Assembly (NCBI GenBank): GCA_947652605.1
Contig: OX393576.1
Span: 63,278,966 to 63,342,965 of the forward strand
From: Elmis aenea
Lineage: Eukaryota > Arthropoda > Insecta > Coleoptera > Elmidae
Direction of reading: 5' to 3'
Length of the DNA stretch: 64,000 bases
Shown here: positions 11,126 to 23,085 of the stretch, in pieces
Layout: each line of letters starts with the position of its first letter
Position numbering within the stretch: the first letter of the stretch is position 1
Notes under the pieces: model-generated
The model's database searches: none
The model's input: the letters and a program-made list of their open reading frames with translations, nothing else
What the model was told of the DNA's origin: nothing
Program-made: the position numbers and the translations under genes

Positions 11126-11998
11126 TAGGGTTTGTCGGTTTTTAAAAATCGGTTTTGAAAAACCGGTTTTTTTGAAAAAATTATGTATTCGAAAAACCGG
11201 TTTTTTTAACTAAAAAACCGGTTTTTAAGCCTAGATTTAACACGTAAAAAATAAATATCTACATAAAAATCTGTACACTTCTGCTTCATTTGCAAAATCC
11301 AAAAAACATTGTTACAAAAAAATCAAACGTATTTCCGCTGGCTTCAAGAACCGATGGATATAGTCAAGTTATCGGAAAAAATATTATCTAGAATTTACCC
11401 AAATTCTGCTATAGAATTGGAAACAAATTTCGATGAAGATGAAGATATTATTAAGGGTTTTTGGATTTGCTGTTTTTGTTAAAGGTTCCTCGATAAATCT
11501 AAGAATTGATTTCTCCATCTCTTCTTTCAAGACATTGTTTTTTTCATTAAAGGCAGAATTTGCAGTATTTGAATCAACTAATAACAGAATTTGGGCACAC
11601 TGTTTGAAGCTTTAAAAACAGTAAGACTCAGCTCAATAGTCAGCGAACCAGTGTTTTCTGTATCTGGTAATTTTGTATCTCAAATACGAACCAGATTAAG
11701 TCATGATTCCGTAAATGTTTTGTGTTTTTAAAATCATGTTTTCTAAAGAAAAAAGCAAATTAAAAAAATGCTATTTATGGTTTGTTGGAAGTTTAGAATT
11801 TTATTTTTATTTGTTATCTTATTACTTGGTTTTATTTGAAATTTGTTTTATATTTTATAAAATTATGAAATATAAATTATTTGATTACGTTTTAATTGTT
11901 TTTTTAAAACTATTCGAAAACCGGTTTTAACCGGTTTTTTTGGAAAAACTGGTATTCGAAAACCGGTTTTTCAAAAGTCGGTTTTTGTATAAACCCTA
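11126..11998 (+). mobile_element. hAT transposon, internally deleted, with perfect 8-bp target duplication
   Basis: The element is flanked by GTGGTGTT at 11118-11125 and again at 11999-12006, the 8-bp duplication typical of hAT elements. The termini are TAGGGTTTGTCGGTTTTT and, inverted, TAGGGTTTATACAAAAACCG. Subterminal regions are packed with the palindromic word AAAACCGGTTTT (at least six occurrences), probably transposase binding or hairpin sites. The interior (11587-11763) retains the C-terminal dimerisation part of a hAT transposase. At 873 bp it is far shorter than an autonomous hAT (usually 2.5-4 kb), so it is a deletion derivative. Confidence 0.9.
11587..11763 (+). pseudogene. hAT transposase C-terminal remnant
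   Basis: The frame reads EFGHTLFEALKTVRLSSIVS, then EPVFSVSGNFVSQIRTRLSH, then DSVNVLCFLKSCF before a TAA at 11761. This follows the hAT C-terminal dimerisation signature (S-E-R-x-F-S-x-A-G-x-x-x-x-x-x-R-x-R-L-x-x-x-x-V-x-x-L-x-F-L), with proline where many members have arginine. The RNase H-like catalytic part is missing. It sits inside the 8-bp-TSD element, which confirms the element's class. Confidence 0.82.
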
Positions 11999-12310
11999 GT
12001 GGTGTTAATGTATTTTAAGGAAATTAAATTTCATCTCGATATTTTTGTTCACAAGACAAGTTATGCAACATGTGCTGGACCATTTTGCAACTTTTTAGTT
12101 TATAATGTTTATTTATTCATATATTTTCAGATTTAATTGTAAATTAGTGGAATTAAAAAGGAATCACAATACATTTGTATGTGTTAAGGTCCATAGAAAA
12201 CAGATTTTGTTATATATTAACATGAAAGGCGTTTTTTTTTTGGACTCGGTTATTTTAGTCAAATTAATTGAATGATGTTTCTGCAAAGCTCTGTTTGTAT
12301 AATTATAATA

Positions 12311-12530
12311 TACTTACTTACTTAATCGTGCTAATCCATGTCGCCTATCTACCCTCATAGGTGTAAGACATTGAGTTTTCATTTATCATTTGTTGGAGTC
12401 TTCCATATCTTCCTCCATTCTCTTCTGTTTTGAGTCTTATTCTCTACGTCCTCCCACTTTATTCCTCTACTGTCCACCCCCATCCTTCAATCCTCTGGCG
12501 CCTTTCCTTCTTTGTATACTTTAAATAGGT
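12311..12530 (-). mobile_element. Non-LTR retrotransposon 3' end, truncated
   Basis: On the minus strand a frame ends EDVENKTQNRREWRKIWKTP-TNDK-stop, the W-R-K-type C-terminus common to endonuclease/reverse-transcriptase proteins of insect non-LTR elements, followed by a short 3'UTR (about 65 nt) and a tail of repeated AAGT units (12,311 end). Upstream codons contain stops. The fragment is 5'-truncated, as expected of target-primed insertion. The 3'UTR resembles that of the copy at 14,578 (CCTACACCTA-AGAG and CCTACACCTA-TGAG versions), so they are probably related. Confidence 0.6.
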
Positions 12531-14484
12531 TTAAGAGTTCCAGTAAGGCTAACTCCAATACTCCGATTGAGCCTTTATCATCTCCTCTGTTATTTGACCA
12601 TGCCCTGTTGTTTTTCCTGTTTTCATCTTATTTAGTGCTTCTTTTTTTCTTCTATTCTTATTTCGTCTTCTTCCTGTACGTTGTATTCTGGAATTTTGTA
12701 TAATATAACAAGGTTCAATTTAAAATCACTTAACTTTGTGATGAAGCATTTTTTGCAGAAATGCTAAACCAATTTTGAGACTCATATTTTTGTCAGTAGC
12801 TTTTAAATAAACTTACATGAAATTAATAAATAAGATAGCTACAGAAGAAGTAATGAGAGTTTCAAAACTGGCCTAGCAATTCTACAAGAGATTCTTCGTG
12901 AAAAACATAAGTGATGTTTAATTAAACTTTTAATATTAAGTAAATGGTTCAGTCAAATAACTCAAGTTTATGTGATGTTAAATTACACTTCTGTTTGTAA
13001 TTTCTTGGCGTTTTCGACGTTCATTCATTTACACCAGTGTTCTAATAAACATGCATCGTCTGAATGTATTTTTTGACTTTGAATACCTGTTATCCTTCAG
13101 TATTGCTAACTGGTAACATGCACAGTACAATGTAGATGAGACCATGAATTATAATAAGGATTTATTTGACTCTTAGCCAAAAGCAAACAAGAAAAGTAAA
13201 TAGCGTCAAAGTTCATGCACACATTGGTTAAAAAAACTATCAAGTTTTCAAAAAAACTGCTTTTGAAATGAATTCAATGAAAAGGAAAAAAAATATTTAT
13301 GTTTGAGAACATTTATGACAATTTTTGAATCAAATCGAGAAATTATAAACGTTATATTGGACGTAGCTAAACGAAATCAGGCTCGCCTAATTTTTTCCCT
13401 TAGTTATTTTAGACAAATATGAAGCCAATACATTGAACATGTCAACACTTTCAAATTATTTCCTATCTCGAAAATGGTTATAACATTGTTGTTTCAAATG
13501 GAACACCCTGTATACATATTTTCACATTTTAGGGAAGAAAAACCTATTCGTAATACAACCACATCATAATGAAATGTATTAAATCCTCAAATAAAAAAAT
13601 TGTCGTTTTTTAAAAATATAACTGACCGTAACTAATACAAAGTAAATATTTTGTAACGTAAAAATTTTTATTTAAAAGACCGTGACATTTAACTGTGTAC
13701 GTGCTTTTTCTTTTATTACTTCACAGTTGTTAGACACCGGTGATCTAAATTATTATGGTACTCATATTTTATTGTTCTACTTCTGAAAGAATGAAAGTAA
13801 TACAGATTATGAACTGCCATCTTTTTCAATTACTAATGATTGTTGTATTAGATTCATTAATGTATGATGTAGTTAATACATTCAATTTTTTTTATTGGTT
13901 CTTCAATTATTTGGTAAATTAGGTTTGACATTGAACGGGATAAACCATAGCCCTAGATAAACGCTAGTGCAATCTAAAATGTCACGATTTTTATATCTAT
14001 TTTTGTACATAACTAGGTCGATATTCCTGCTTCTGGCAGGAAGATGTTGTTATGATACGGGAACTAAACTTTTCTTTAAAGATAATCTGAACCAATAATT
14101 ATGATAATAACCGACATTTTATATAAAATAGGCAATATTCTTTTGCCAAATGGTCTAATTATTTAAATGATTCATTTGTTTATATAAGTTTATATAAATT
14201 AAAAAGCAGGCAATCAATGTATTATTTGCTTGTATAAAATTCATGTTCAATGAAAATCAACGAAAACCAATAAACATTTAATCTTAAACTGCATGTCTTT
14301 ATGATTTTATAATTACTAAAGCGTTAATATGTTTTTAAAACAGTGTTAAGTATTTAACAACGGACAATGGACAGTGGACCATGTAAGTAAGGAAGTGTTT
14401 TAAAAAGGTACAACTTATTACGGTTTTTATAGTTTAGAAAATTACAAGCAGTTATAAATAAAAATGCGAGAAAGATCAAAAATG
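12531..14484. other. Intergenic, with a solo element end
   Basis: No gene. At about 13,493-13,515 the sequence AAATGGAACACCCTGTATA looks like the right terminus of a CAGGGTGTTCC-type element whose left end is not found nearby; a similar left-type end lies at 54,677. 12,531-12,720 may be further decayed retrotransposon sequence. The rest is plain AT-rich DNA. Confidence 0.35.
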
Positions 14485-14577
14485 GTCCGTATAATTTACC
14501 ATAAATTACAAATAAAACAACTAATTATTTTTTTAAATTGTTATATATCAAGTTTCATTTTTGTAGCGGCATTATAA
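14485..14577. repeat. 93-bp direct repeat, left copy flanking the retrotransposon
   Basis: The stretch starting GTCCGTATAATTTACCATAA and ending GTAGCGGCATTATAA recurs at 15,637-15,729, also 93 bp, with about seven differences and no gaps. The two copies bracket exactly the retrotransposon fragment at 14,578-15,636. The simplest reading is a very long target-site duplication made on insertion. Confidence 0.85.
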
Positions 14578-15636
14578 TTATTTATTTAGTCATGAGTCCT
14601 TCTACTCTTAGGTGTAGGACTGTTGAGTTGTGTTGTGCTGATTTTTTCCATGTTTTTCTGTCTTATGCTAGCTTTTTTATGTCTTTCCATTTGATGTTTC
14701 TGTCCACTGCTGCTTTTTTAAGTTCGTCTTGCCAGGTTTTTCTCGGCCTACCTCTTTTGTTTTTCCCTGTGATCTTGATTCATAGGCTTTTCTGGTTAAC
14801 CTTTCTTCTTTCATCCTACAAATGTGACCCACCATCCCAGCTGTCTTTCTTGTATTTTTGTTGCAACTGATTTTATCTTTAATTGTTCTCTATATGTTTC
14901 ATTTCTGATTCTATCATTTTTTGTTTTTGGTTGGATTTTTCTTAGAAATCTCATTTCTGCTGCATTCTCTCGCCCACTATTTTTATTTGTGAGTGTCCAC
15001 GTTTCACTTCCGTATAAAAGTGCCGGAGTTACTACCTTTTTAACCACTTCCACTTTTGTTCGTTTTGGGACTTCCCTATTTCCAAAAAAATGCTGTTCTT
15101 AAACTGTTAAATATTCTTTCCCCATTTCCTGTCCTTTCGCTTTGTCTATTCCTCCATTTTCTGTATGATCACTCCTAACTATTTAAAGCTTTCTACCTGT
15201 TCCAACCTAAGCCCATTTAAAGTGATGTTATGCCCTTTGTTTTCTGTTGAAACGGTCACAGTTTTGGTTTTTCCGGTATTTATTTTCATATTAATTTTTT
15301 CCAATTCCAGGTTTAGAGTTTCTAGATTATGTTGCGATTCTTTTCTGTTTCCGCAACTAAGACCATGTCGTCTGCGAACATCAACTCAGTTATGTTTATT
15401 TTTTTCATTTTCCAGTTGCCTAGGTGAAACGGTCTCATTTTTTGTTTTACTTGTTTAATCACCCCATCCATAACTACTGAGAATAATAATGGGCTAAGCA
15501 CGCATCCTTGTTTTAAGCCCTCTTTTGTTTTAAACTCTACCGATTCCTCATTTTGGGTTCTTAGAATATTTACCGTTTTTTCGTACATATTTTTTATTAT
15601 GTCGATCGTTTCTATTTCTATTCCCTTCCTTCACAC
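14578..15636 (-). mobile_element. Non-LTR retrotransposon fragment (RT to 3' end), minus strand
   Basis: 5'-truncated element read on the minus strand. From 15,588 down, frames give the RT palm: EGLKQGCVLSPLLFSVVMDG followed by ITELMFADDMVLVAETEKN, with the catalytic FADD. From 15,053 down comes TPALLYGSETWTLTNKNSG then AAEMRFLRKIQP, the conserved post-RT segment. The 3' end shows decayed C-terminal codons and a short AAAT-type tail at 14,578. Frameshifts separate the blocks. It is bracketed by 93-bp direct repeats. The type is common in insects; I do not assign a clade. Confidence 0.85.
14811..15588 (-). pseudogene. Reverse-transcriptase pseudogene
   Basis: Two separate open stretches in the minus strand (15,588-15,322 and 15,053-14,811) carry RT motifs: LKQGCVLSPLLF, FADDMVLVAE and LLYGSETW. 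Stops and shifts between 15,322 and 15,053 break the frame, so no active enzyme is made. The endonuclease and the front of the RT are absent. Confidence 0.85.
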
Positions 15637-15729
15637 GTCCGTATAATTTACCATAAATTACAAATGAAACAACTAATTATTTATTAAAATTGCGATATAT
15701 CGAGTTTCATTTTTGTAGCGGCGTTATAA
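15637..15729. repeat. 93-bp direct repeat, right copy flanking the retrotransposon
   Basis: Partner of the repeat at 14,485-14,577. It is equal in length, with about 7 substitutions of 93, starting directly where the 5'-truncated end of the retrotransposon stops. Confidence 0.85.
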
Positions 15730-16542
15730 ATGTTATTAATTAACAGAACGGTAATGTGAACTTAATGAATAATTAAAGTGCTTTTATAATTGTGTCATAG
15801 TAATGTTGCTGTGTTTATACTTTTGATATTATTTGATTAATTTATTCATAATGATTGCTTAAAGGCGAAATTATAATATTACGGATTCGTTATGAAATAT
15901 TTATTGAATCAGAATCCTAAATCGACCTTTAAAGTCAATAACCACACGATAAAAATCGATCATTTAGTTTGCTTTTGGAACAAGAAAATAACTCGTTAAA
16001 AAATCGCATGCTATAGTAACGCACTATCGCACTAACCAAAACAGGAATTAAGGTCAGACTTCCTAAACGTTTTATTCATTTAATGGAGTGTCAAGGCCAA
16101 AAATTGAATTAATATCATTTACCACTTACCACTCAAAACTATTTTTTATTGTTTATGCGAATTAGTCGAGCTATAATCGTAAATAACCATTTACTTATTG
16201 TAATGTATATGTAATTAGGATTCTTTTAATTGACACAGTTGCGATAATTGTTGTTCACTATACAGTTGCATTTTATATTTATTTATTAGCTCGCTTAGTG
16301 CTGAGGTTTAAGATATAAATTTGCACTAATCTTATTGTAATATCGTGTACTAAAAAAAAAACCATATACGATGTTCTTAGTGTGCTTTAAAAAGGCCGCC
16401 AAATGTCTTTTTAAAAATGTGTTTGCGCTGAAAGCTATTAAAAAAATGTACAGAACCTTGTATATAATTGTGTGCATAATCATGTATCCTGTTTTACAGA
16501 TTTAATACTGCGAAATTAATTATTAAAACTTTGAATTATGTA

Positions 16543-17146
16543 CAGGGTGGTCCAAATTCGATGGGGTTACATGGGTATCTTGCTTAATAGTCAAAATAGA
16601 GAAACGGTTAAATTACCAAAAATGTGCAGTTTTTTGGGACAAACTCAGAAATATTCTACCATTTCCGGTATTTGAGTTATTAGAGAAAAACTGTTTTTTG
16701 GTTATATTTATAATGGGTCATATCTCTCTTTTTATGAAGATTATTTTTAAATATTTTTATGTAGATTTTGGTAGTACTAAAAAAAAAAATTTTACGCTCG
16801 CTGTTAAAAAGTTATGACACAATTTTACATTTTTTTAAATAGAAGCTATAGTTAGCTATGACCTATTTAAATTCCTTATTTCTTTCCCATTCCAAATATA
16901 TAAGGGTTGATGTATTTATCTTTAATATTGCGCTAGTTACAAAGGTTTTTTAATTTTTTTAAAGATGAAAAACAAAAAGTAGGCTTTGAAAACAAAAAAA
17001 CAAGAAAAACCGGAAATGATAGAATATATTTGAAAACTGTTTGAGTTTGTCACAAAAAACTGCACATTTTTGGTAATTTAACCGTTCCTCTATCTTGAAT
17101 ATTAAGTGAGATACGCATGTAATCCCATCGAATTTGGACCACCCTG
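16543..17146. mobile_element. Foldback MITE, family A copy 2
   Basis: The termini CAGGGTGGTCCAAATTCGAT and the inverted ATCGAATTTGGACCACCCTG are both flanked by TA. The arms share GATAGAGAAACGGTTAAAT and GTGCAGTTTTTTGGGACAAA. The interior differs from copy 1 and includes the segment CCAAATATATAAGGGTTGAT found in copies 3 and 5. The right flank repeats CCCTGTAC, a small duplication at the insertion junction. Length 604 bp. Confidence 0.85.
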
Positions 17147-18503
17147 TACCCTGTACAGAGCGGTTCATTATCAAGTAATAAACGATCTCTTCTTTACTCC
17201 AGTCCAGCAGCATTTTATTGTATGCTCCATATATTCTACATAAAAATAAACAAAAAGATTATAAAACAAAGTGTTGATGTACTGCGGTAACATTTCTTGA
17301 ACATTTAGCCACTTGACTAATGACTAAACCCATAAAATAATGCTGCTGAAACCTTTTAACCATACGTGCAATTAAATTTCTTTTATTTTTGTCTCTGCAG
17401 CTGTAAATTAACATGAAACTTGATCAAACAAAAACGTTTTTTCGTTTTTGTTTCGCGAGCGAGTTGCAAGATAAACTATGAGAGCATCCAACTTATAAAT
17501 GCGCTAGATCGGGCTTTCTAACTTGGTTTTAAGTATTTACAGATTGCATGATTGTTTAACTTGGTTTTCAGTACTTACTTCAGTAAATAACTTTTAAAAA
17601 AGCCCGAATTTGAACGTGTAAACCTCACATTACAGCAAGTATAATTAATACAACCTTAATTTTCTTGCTATTCACGTAAAACAACTAATTGCAAGCGATC
17701 TATCACTACATCAAAATAGTTTCATTGATATTTATCAGGTGTTAAACCTTTATTTGACTGTAAAATGTTTAAATTAATGTCGACTTAGTCGTTACTATTA
17801 ATTATATCATTAAGCCACATTAAGACATAAAAATAGTTGGCGAATACTTTTCGTAATTCCCTTTTACGTCGTATGGTGCATTTTTCGTAAACGTACTTAT
17901 GTATCATAGAATATATAAGTACAGGCTTATGCAAATTATCCTTGACAATCCTAAAATACCGATACAAAACAACCTTAACTTGAAATTGTCATTCGTAAAG
18001 CATTTGCCATTCAGTTTCTTGGGTTTATCGCGACATATTTCAGAGTATCGATTCAAACATTCTGAAATCGTTCTTAGTACGTGTGTTCGTATAACCAGGA
18101 ACAAATATTGTCTTTATGCCTCATCAACACCAAAGTAATTGATGTATTTCAATGTTATGGATCGTTTCGTTTGTTGTATGGCCAATAAAAAGTGTTGACA
18201 AGTTTAATAATTTTTTTTTATTGGCACTTTCGTTAAAAGAAATTGTTTTACAGAGTGTTGGGAATTGAGTTGTGTTGCAGCATTAGTTTTGCAACAAAAT
18301 TATCGTTTTAGTTTATAGGTTTGCCAATTATTTTTGTGGTGGTTTACAATTCTATTTTTTCGTTCGTAATGATAGTGAGATAAATGAAGAACATTTTCAG
18401 TATTGTTTTGCAAATTAGCTAATTTTTATCCAACTTGGTTGACAAGAACCTGTTTTTTGTTTTATATTGTTGAATAAGGGAAGTAAGTTTTCAGTACGAT
18501 ATA
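17147..18503. other. Intergenic, no gene recognised
   Basis: AT-rich spacer. Overlapping short open frames on both strands near 17,785-18,138 have no recognisable domains and look like chance. No RNA gene or repeat end was seen. Confidence 0.4.
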
Positions 18504-19281
18504 CAGTGTGACCCATTTCAAAGCGGACCACCCCTATAAAAAGTTTATTTATGATCCGATTTTCATGTTTTTTTTTTTAACGATAAAGAATCAGAAACTC
18601 TACCCTATTTAAAAATTAAGTTAGCACTCAAAAAGCCTATGTTTTTTTTTCGATTTCAAAATTGGCAAAATTTGTTTAGCGATTTTTTTATTTATAATTT
18701 GACCAAATCTGACTATATCACTGGATTCAGGATGCCCTCAAATGGGTTTGTACCAAATTTCATAAAAAAAATATTTGTTATTTTTTCCTTGTATTTTGTG
18801 TCTTTCCTTGTAAATTTAGTTGTTCACCAATCGAACATTCAATAAAAGTTGCGATTTTAATACTGGTACGAATAAATTGTTGCTTATTTAAAAGATTTTA
18901 CGTCAAATCAATTTTTCTTTTTGTTTTTTACATACTGCGTTTCCTATATCGATATTAGTAATTTAATCACAAATATTGAATTCATAATTAATCTCTTAAT
19001 AATAAATATTTTTTGATGAAATTTGGAACAAACCCATTTGATGGCATCCTGAATCCAGTAGTGTAGTTAGATTTTAAAATAAAAAACCGTTAAACAAATT
19101 TTGCTAATTTTGACATCTAAAAAGAATCATAGTAGGCTTTGTGAGTGTAAACTGAATTTTTAAATTAATAGGGTGCCCAAGTACACTTTTTGATGCTTAA
19201 TCGTTTAAAAGAAAATTCATGAAAACCTGATCATAAATAAACTTTTTATAGGGGTGATCCGCTTTGAAATTGGCCACACTG
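18504..19281. mobile_element. Foldback element, CAGTGTG-terminal family, 778 bp
   Basis: The left end CAGTGTGACCCATTTCAAAG and the right end, inverted, CAGTGTGGCCAATTTCAAAG are flanked by TA on each side. Arms of about 300 bp pair with each other: AAGCGGACCACCCCTATAAA inverted as TTTATAGGGGTGATCCGCTT, and GATTCAGGATGCCCTCAAAT inverted as ATTTGATGGCATCCTGAATC. An AT-rich loop of about 180 bp separates them. Nothing is encoded. It is a non-autonomous TA-duplicating element, different from families A and C. Confidence 0.85.
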
Positions 19282-20733
19282 TATAAAAAAGCTACATATT
19301 CGATTAAAAATAATTGTCATACGAAACACCATCTATCCATTATGCAATAAAATTTGAACGTATCATTTTCACAACTGCGCCAATAGGTTTACAGCACTAG
19401 TTTTAGTATAATGATTATAATCGTTGTAAAAAATGAGTATAATAAAAATACAAACGTTATGGCTAGTCTGTTCTTAAATGTGTTTTGTAAAGCTGCAACT
19501 TAACAATTTTCTTGCAACTTTAAGACGGTATAATTTGTCAAATTTACTAAGAATAGAGATAGAATTGATAATACTATTTACAGTCCAAATTCGTTGTTAT
19601 ACATGTATAACATTTATCATAAGGAAAGAGGTAGTATTTCCGGTTTGAATATACTCCATGTATCTTTTTTGTATTTGTTAAAACGTTTGCTGATGCACTG
19701 GTAAAATCGACTACACTGAATTGCGGAAAAACCCCAATCACTCACAAGATCAATTATTTTTCAACCGGTCAGCAATCATTAACATTGATTCGAAGAACTT
19801 TTATTGACGCAAGTTTAATCATTACTTATTTATATGTAGTGTGCACCTTGTCCTCAATGGTAACATGACCTAATGTGAAGGATTTTTTGGATTTTAGTCG
19901 CATGCAACTCGCTTTTGCATAACGTTTGTTGCAATTCGTCTTGCGACGATTTATGCAACGCGTGTTTAATTAACAACTTCATAATTTAATTGGAACGTTC
20001 TAACACTTATTGCCGGCCTATTCTTTTCGTTAGGGGGCCACTCCGTTTTCTCTCTCCAATGCTTCGTAACCTTTACCAGTGAAAGCGGCAACAAATGTCT
20101 TGTTTCTGTTAATACACTTACATTTTGGAGGAACACATTGCTTTACGAGGCCTTCAGACACATTAGTTCGACTCCTAACGAGTGAGTTTATGTGATGTGT
20201 TGACAAGTCAGTCTCGGTTATTTTAAGTATTTACATGTAAACGTTTGTACAGTTATATATTTAAACTATCAATGGTGTTATAGGCTGTGTGGGACATTAT
20301 TACAGTTGTTAAGACAAGTAAGTGGACAAACTACTAAAAATGGATGTTATATTAAGTTGAAGATGAGTTCATGTAATTATATACAATTATGCTTAATTCG
20401 CGTGTGGAGTAAGTTGACTTGATTTTTTTCATTTGCTTAATATGTGGTGAAAAAATTTGCGTGTACAATTGAACGCTGTTATTTTGTAGCTTCCGGGTCC
20501 ATAACTGACTTCCTTCTATTTGAAAGGATGTCTGCTTGTAATCTATATCTACCGTATCTGGTAAATATTGGTACAATTCTGTAGTTTACTGCTACAAATT
20601 TGACTGAGAAATAGGCTACAGTGTTCTTAATTTTACTAAATAAAATCAAAATAATTAAGAAAGGTGCTGTCGAAGACATGAGCGTATCAAAATTGGGCTA
20701 GCATTTTTACCAATTTAACTTATTTGCATTATA

Positions 20734-21742
20734 CAGGGTGTTTCTTAAATATTGCAAAACAAAATAGGGAAGTGATTCCTTATCGAAAATTAAGGGGGTC
20801 TTTTATATAAAAAAAAAATCCTTAGACGTCTCCTTTCGGAGTTACACCCCCCTAAAGGGGAGCGGTAAAATTAGGTTTTTATTTTATTTCCCAAATTTGG
20901 ATAAATGTAGGAGAATGATATTTGGTAGATCTTTTATACTTATTAAAAGGTTTCCCATAGTATTATTTTTAATCATCTTCCACCTTCACAGGGGGCTGAA
21001 AAGTGCGTCCCCTTTTGTTTTTTTTATTAGAACTTTTTAGAGGCTTGAAATTTTGCAATTAAAAATATTTTTTTTAAAGGTAGATTTATTAAAAACTTTT
21101 TTTATTTTTAGTTCCTCGTAAAACCTACCGGTTTTGAGTAAGAAATGAAATAAGTAATCATGAACCATCAAATATTCCAATATAAAACGATTCATTTTGG
21201 TGGTTGCCGTGGTTTTTTTTATGTTCATATTGGGTAGAATTGACGGGTGTAATGCATTTTGACGTTTACGCGGCGACACCGTTATAACGCCCGTCAAATC
21301 TACCCAATATTAACATAAACAAACCATGGTAACCACCAAAATGAATCGTTTTATATTGAAATATTTGATGGTTCATGTTTACTCATTTAAATTTTTACTC
21401 AAAAACGGTAGGTTTTACGAGAGGAACTAAAAAATAAATTTGTTTTAAATTAATCAAGCTTTAAAAAAATTGATATTTTTTAATTGCAAAATTTCAACCC
21501 ACCACTTTTCAGCCCCGTGTGAAGGTGGGAGATGATTAAAAATATTACTATGGGAAACCTTTTAATAAGTAATATCATTCGCCATATTAATCCAAATTTG
21601 AGAAATAAAATAAAAACCTAATTTTACCGCTCCCCTTTAGGGGGGTGTAAATTTGAGGATTTTTTTTATATGAAAGATCCCCGTTAGTTTTTGATAAGGA
21701 ATCACCTCCCGAATTTTTTCGCAATATTTAAGAAACACCCTA
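20734..21742. mobile_element. Long foldback element, about 1 kb near-complete palindrome
   Basis: It starts CAGGGTGTTTCTTAAATATT and ends with its inverse (AATATTTAAGAAACACCCTA), with TA on both sides; the last base of the right end has changed from G to A. Each arm is about 480 bp and pairs almost throughout, including the poly-purine word CCCCTAAAGGGGAGCGGTAA and the inner TCAAATATTCCAATATAAAA region. The spacer is only about 45 bp around 21,265. Transcribed RNA would form a long hairpin. No protein is encoded. Confidence 0.85.
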
Positions 21743-23085
21743 TATATAGATGAATCCTTTAAATAATTTTTGCATCTATTGAGTTCGCATTTTTCAAAGC
21801 CACATTTAATGATAATTTGCTGAAAACTGTGAAACCATAAACGAAATAGACGTTTAAAATTGAAATAATCGTTTTTGAATAAAGTCGAAATGTGTATGAA
21901 TAAGTAGCGGATTTGACTACATAATTGTGACATGCTCATTGCATTTTAATGGTCATTTGAAACTAATGTATTCACGAATGTGTAAACTATCTCAACATCG
22001 AAGTTCATAGAATATGCTCTTTAGTGCCTTAGTCTTCAAATTTCCGCAACAAACTTTGATAAACTAATCGAATTAATTAAAGAGAGATGCTGCATATCAA
22101 AATTAGTGAATGGGTTTTATTGAAAGTGTACTCTGATGAAACTTAATCCTGTGTGCAATTAAAATCAAACATATGTTCTGTGGTAATCTTTAAGTTTTAG
22201 TGTGTTAGCAGTTTTCTAATTAATTTAGAACTGGCATTTTATAATTAGCGGATCGTAATTACAAGTAATAAATAGCAGACTTCAGTAAATTAATTTTTTG
22301 ATTTGTAACGAATTGTAATGAATCTACACTAGTTAATTATTTCAATCAGAATTATATCTTAAAAGCCTGAACCAGGACAATCGTTATTTTTTTAAAGGAA
22401 TGTATTGATTGTTTCACCTTTTGTAAAATGCCAACTTTCCACTAACTACCAGCTTCATATATTCAGTTTTCCAATTTCCTGGTGATATAAGCGAATTATT
22501 TAACGTAAATGTTGTTTAAAAAAAAAAAAAAAAATTGGGTTATATATGCATAACTAATTATTAAGTAGTCATGGTATTAAAGTTTTTCTATTTACTAGAA
22601 TTGAGTCGGAATAATTTCTGCTTGTTTGGATATGCAAGTGTAAAGTGTGTATATAGTTTCTTTAGAAAATTAAATATATTGATTTGGGTTCAACAAACCG
22701 AAACAATATATTGCAAATTCTAAAAAAATCGATCGTGTTGTATCTGCAAATAAAATTAATACCGAGGTTATGATGTAAATTAAATTAATTTATGTTCAAA
22801 AACATTTTGCAGCAAATACAAAGTTTTATTAACCACTTTAGTCCTGCATAATTTAATGTGCATCTTTGCATTGTATCACACAATTTTAAGTTTCCGACGC
22901 GTCAAACAAAACTCTTTTCTTTTGCGTTATCTGCTGACTTGTCACAAAATGAAATAAAATCAATTAACAAGCAAAAAATTCCTTTCGCATTACAAATGCG
23001 TTTTTGAGATATAATTAAACCCCGCATCCTTAATGATAAACAAACAGACACAAATATTTTAGCCAGGTAAAAATATAGAGATGTA
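21743..23085. other. Intergenic, no gene recognised
   Basis: AT-rich spacer with a short A-run near 22,520. No motif, element end or gene is supported. Confidence 0.4.

Noticed and set aside
11715..11930. 71-codon frame rich in Phe, Tyr and Leu inside the hAT relic
   Set aside because: It starts inside the transposase C-terminus in another frame and continues in low-complexity T-rich DNA.
17785..18138. Overlapping open frames of 60-79 codons on both strands
   Set aside because: No recognisable domain, start context or splice sites; both strands open by chance in a less AT-rich patch.
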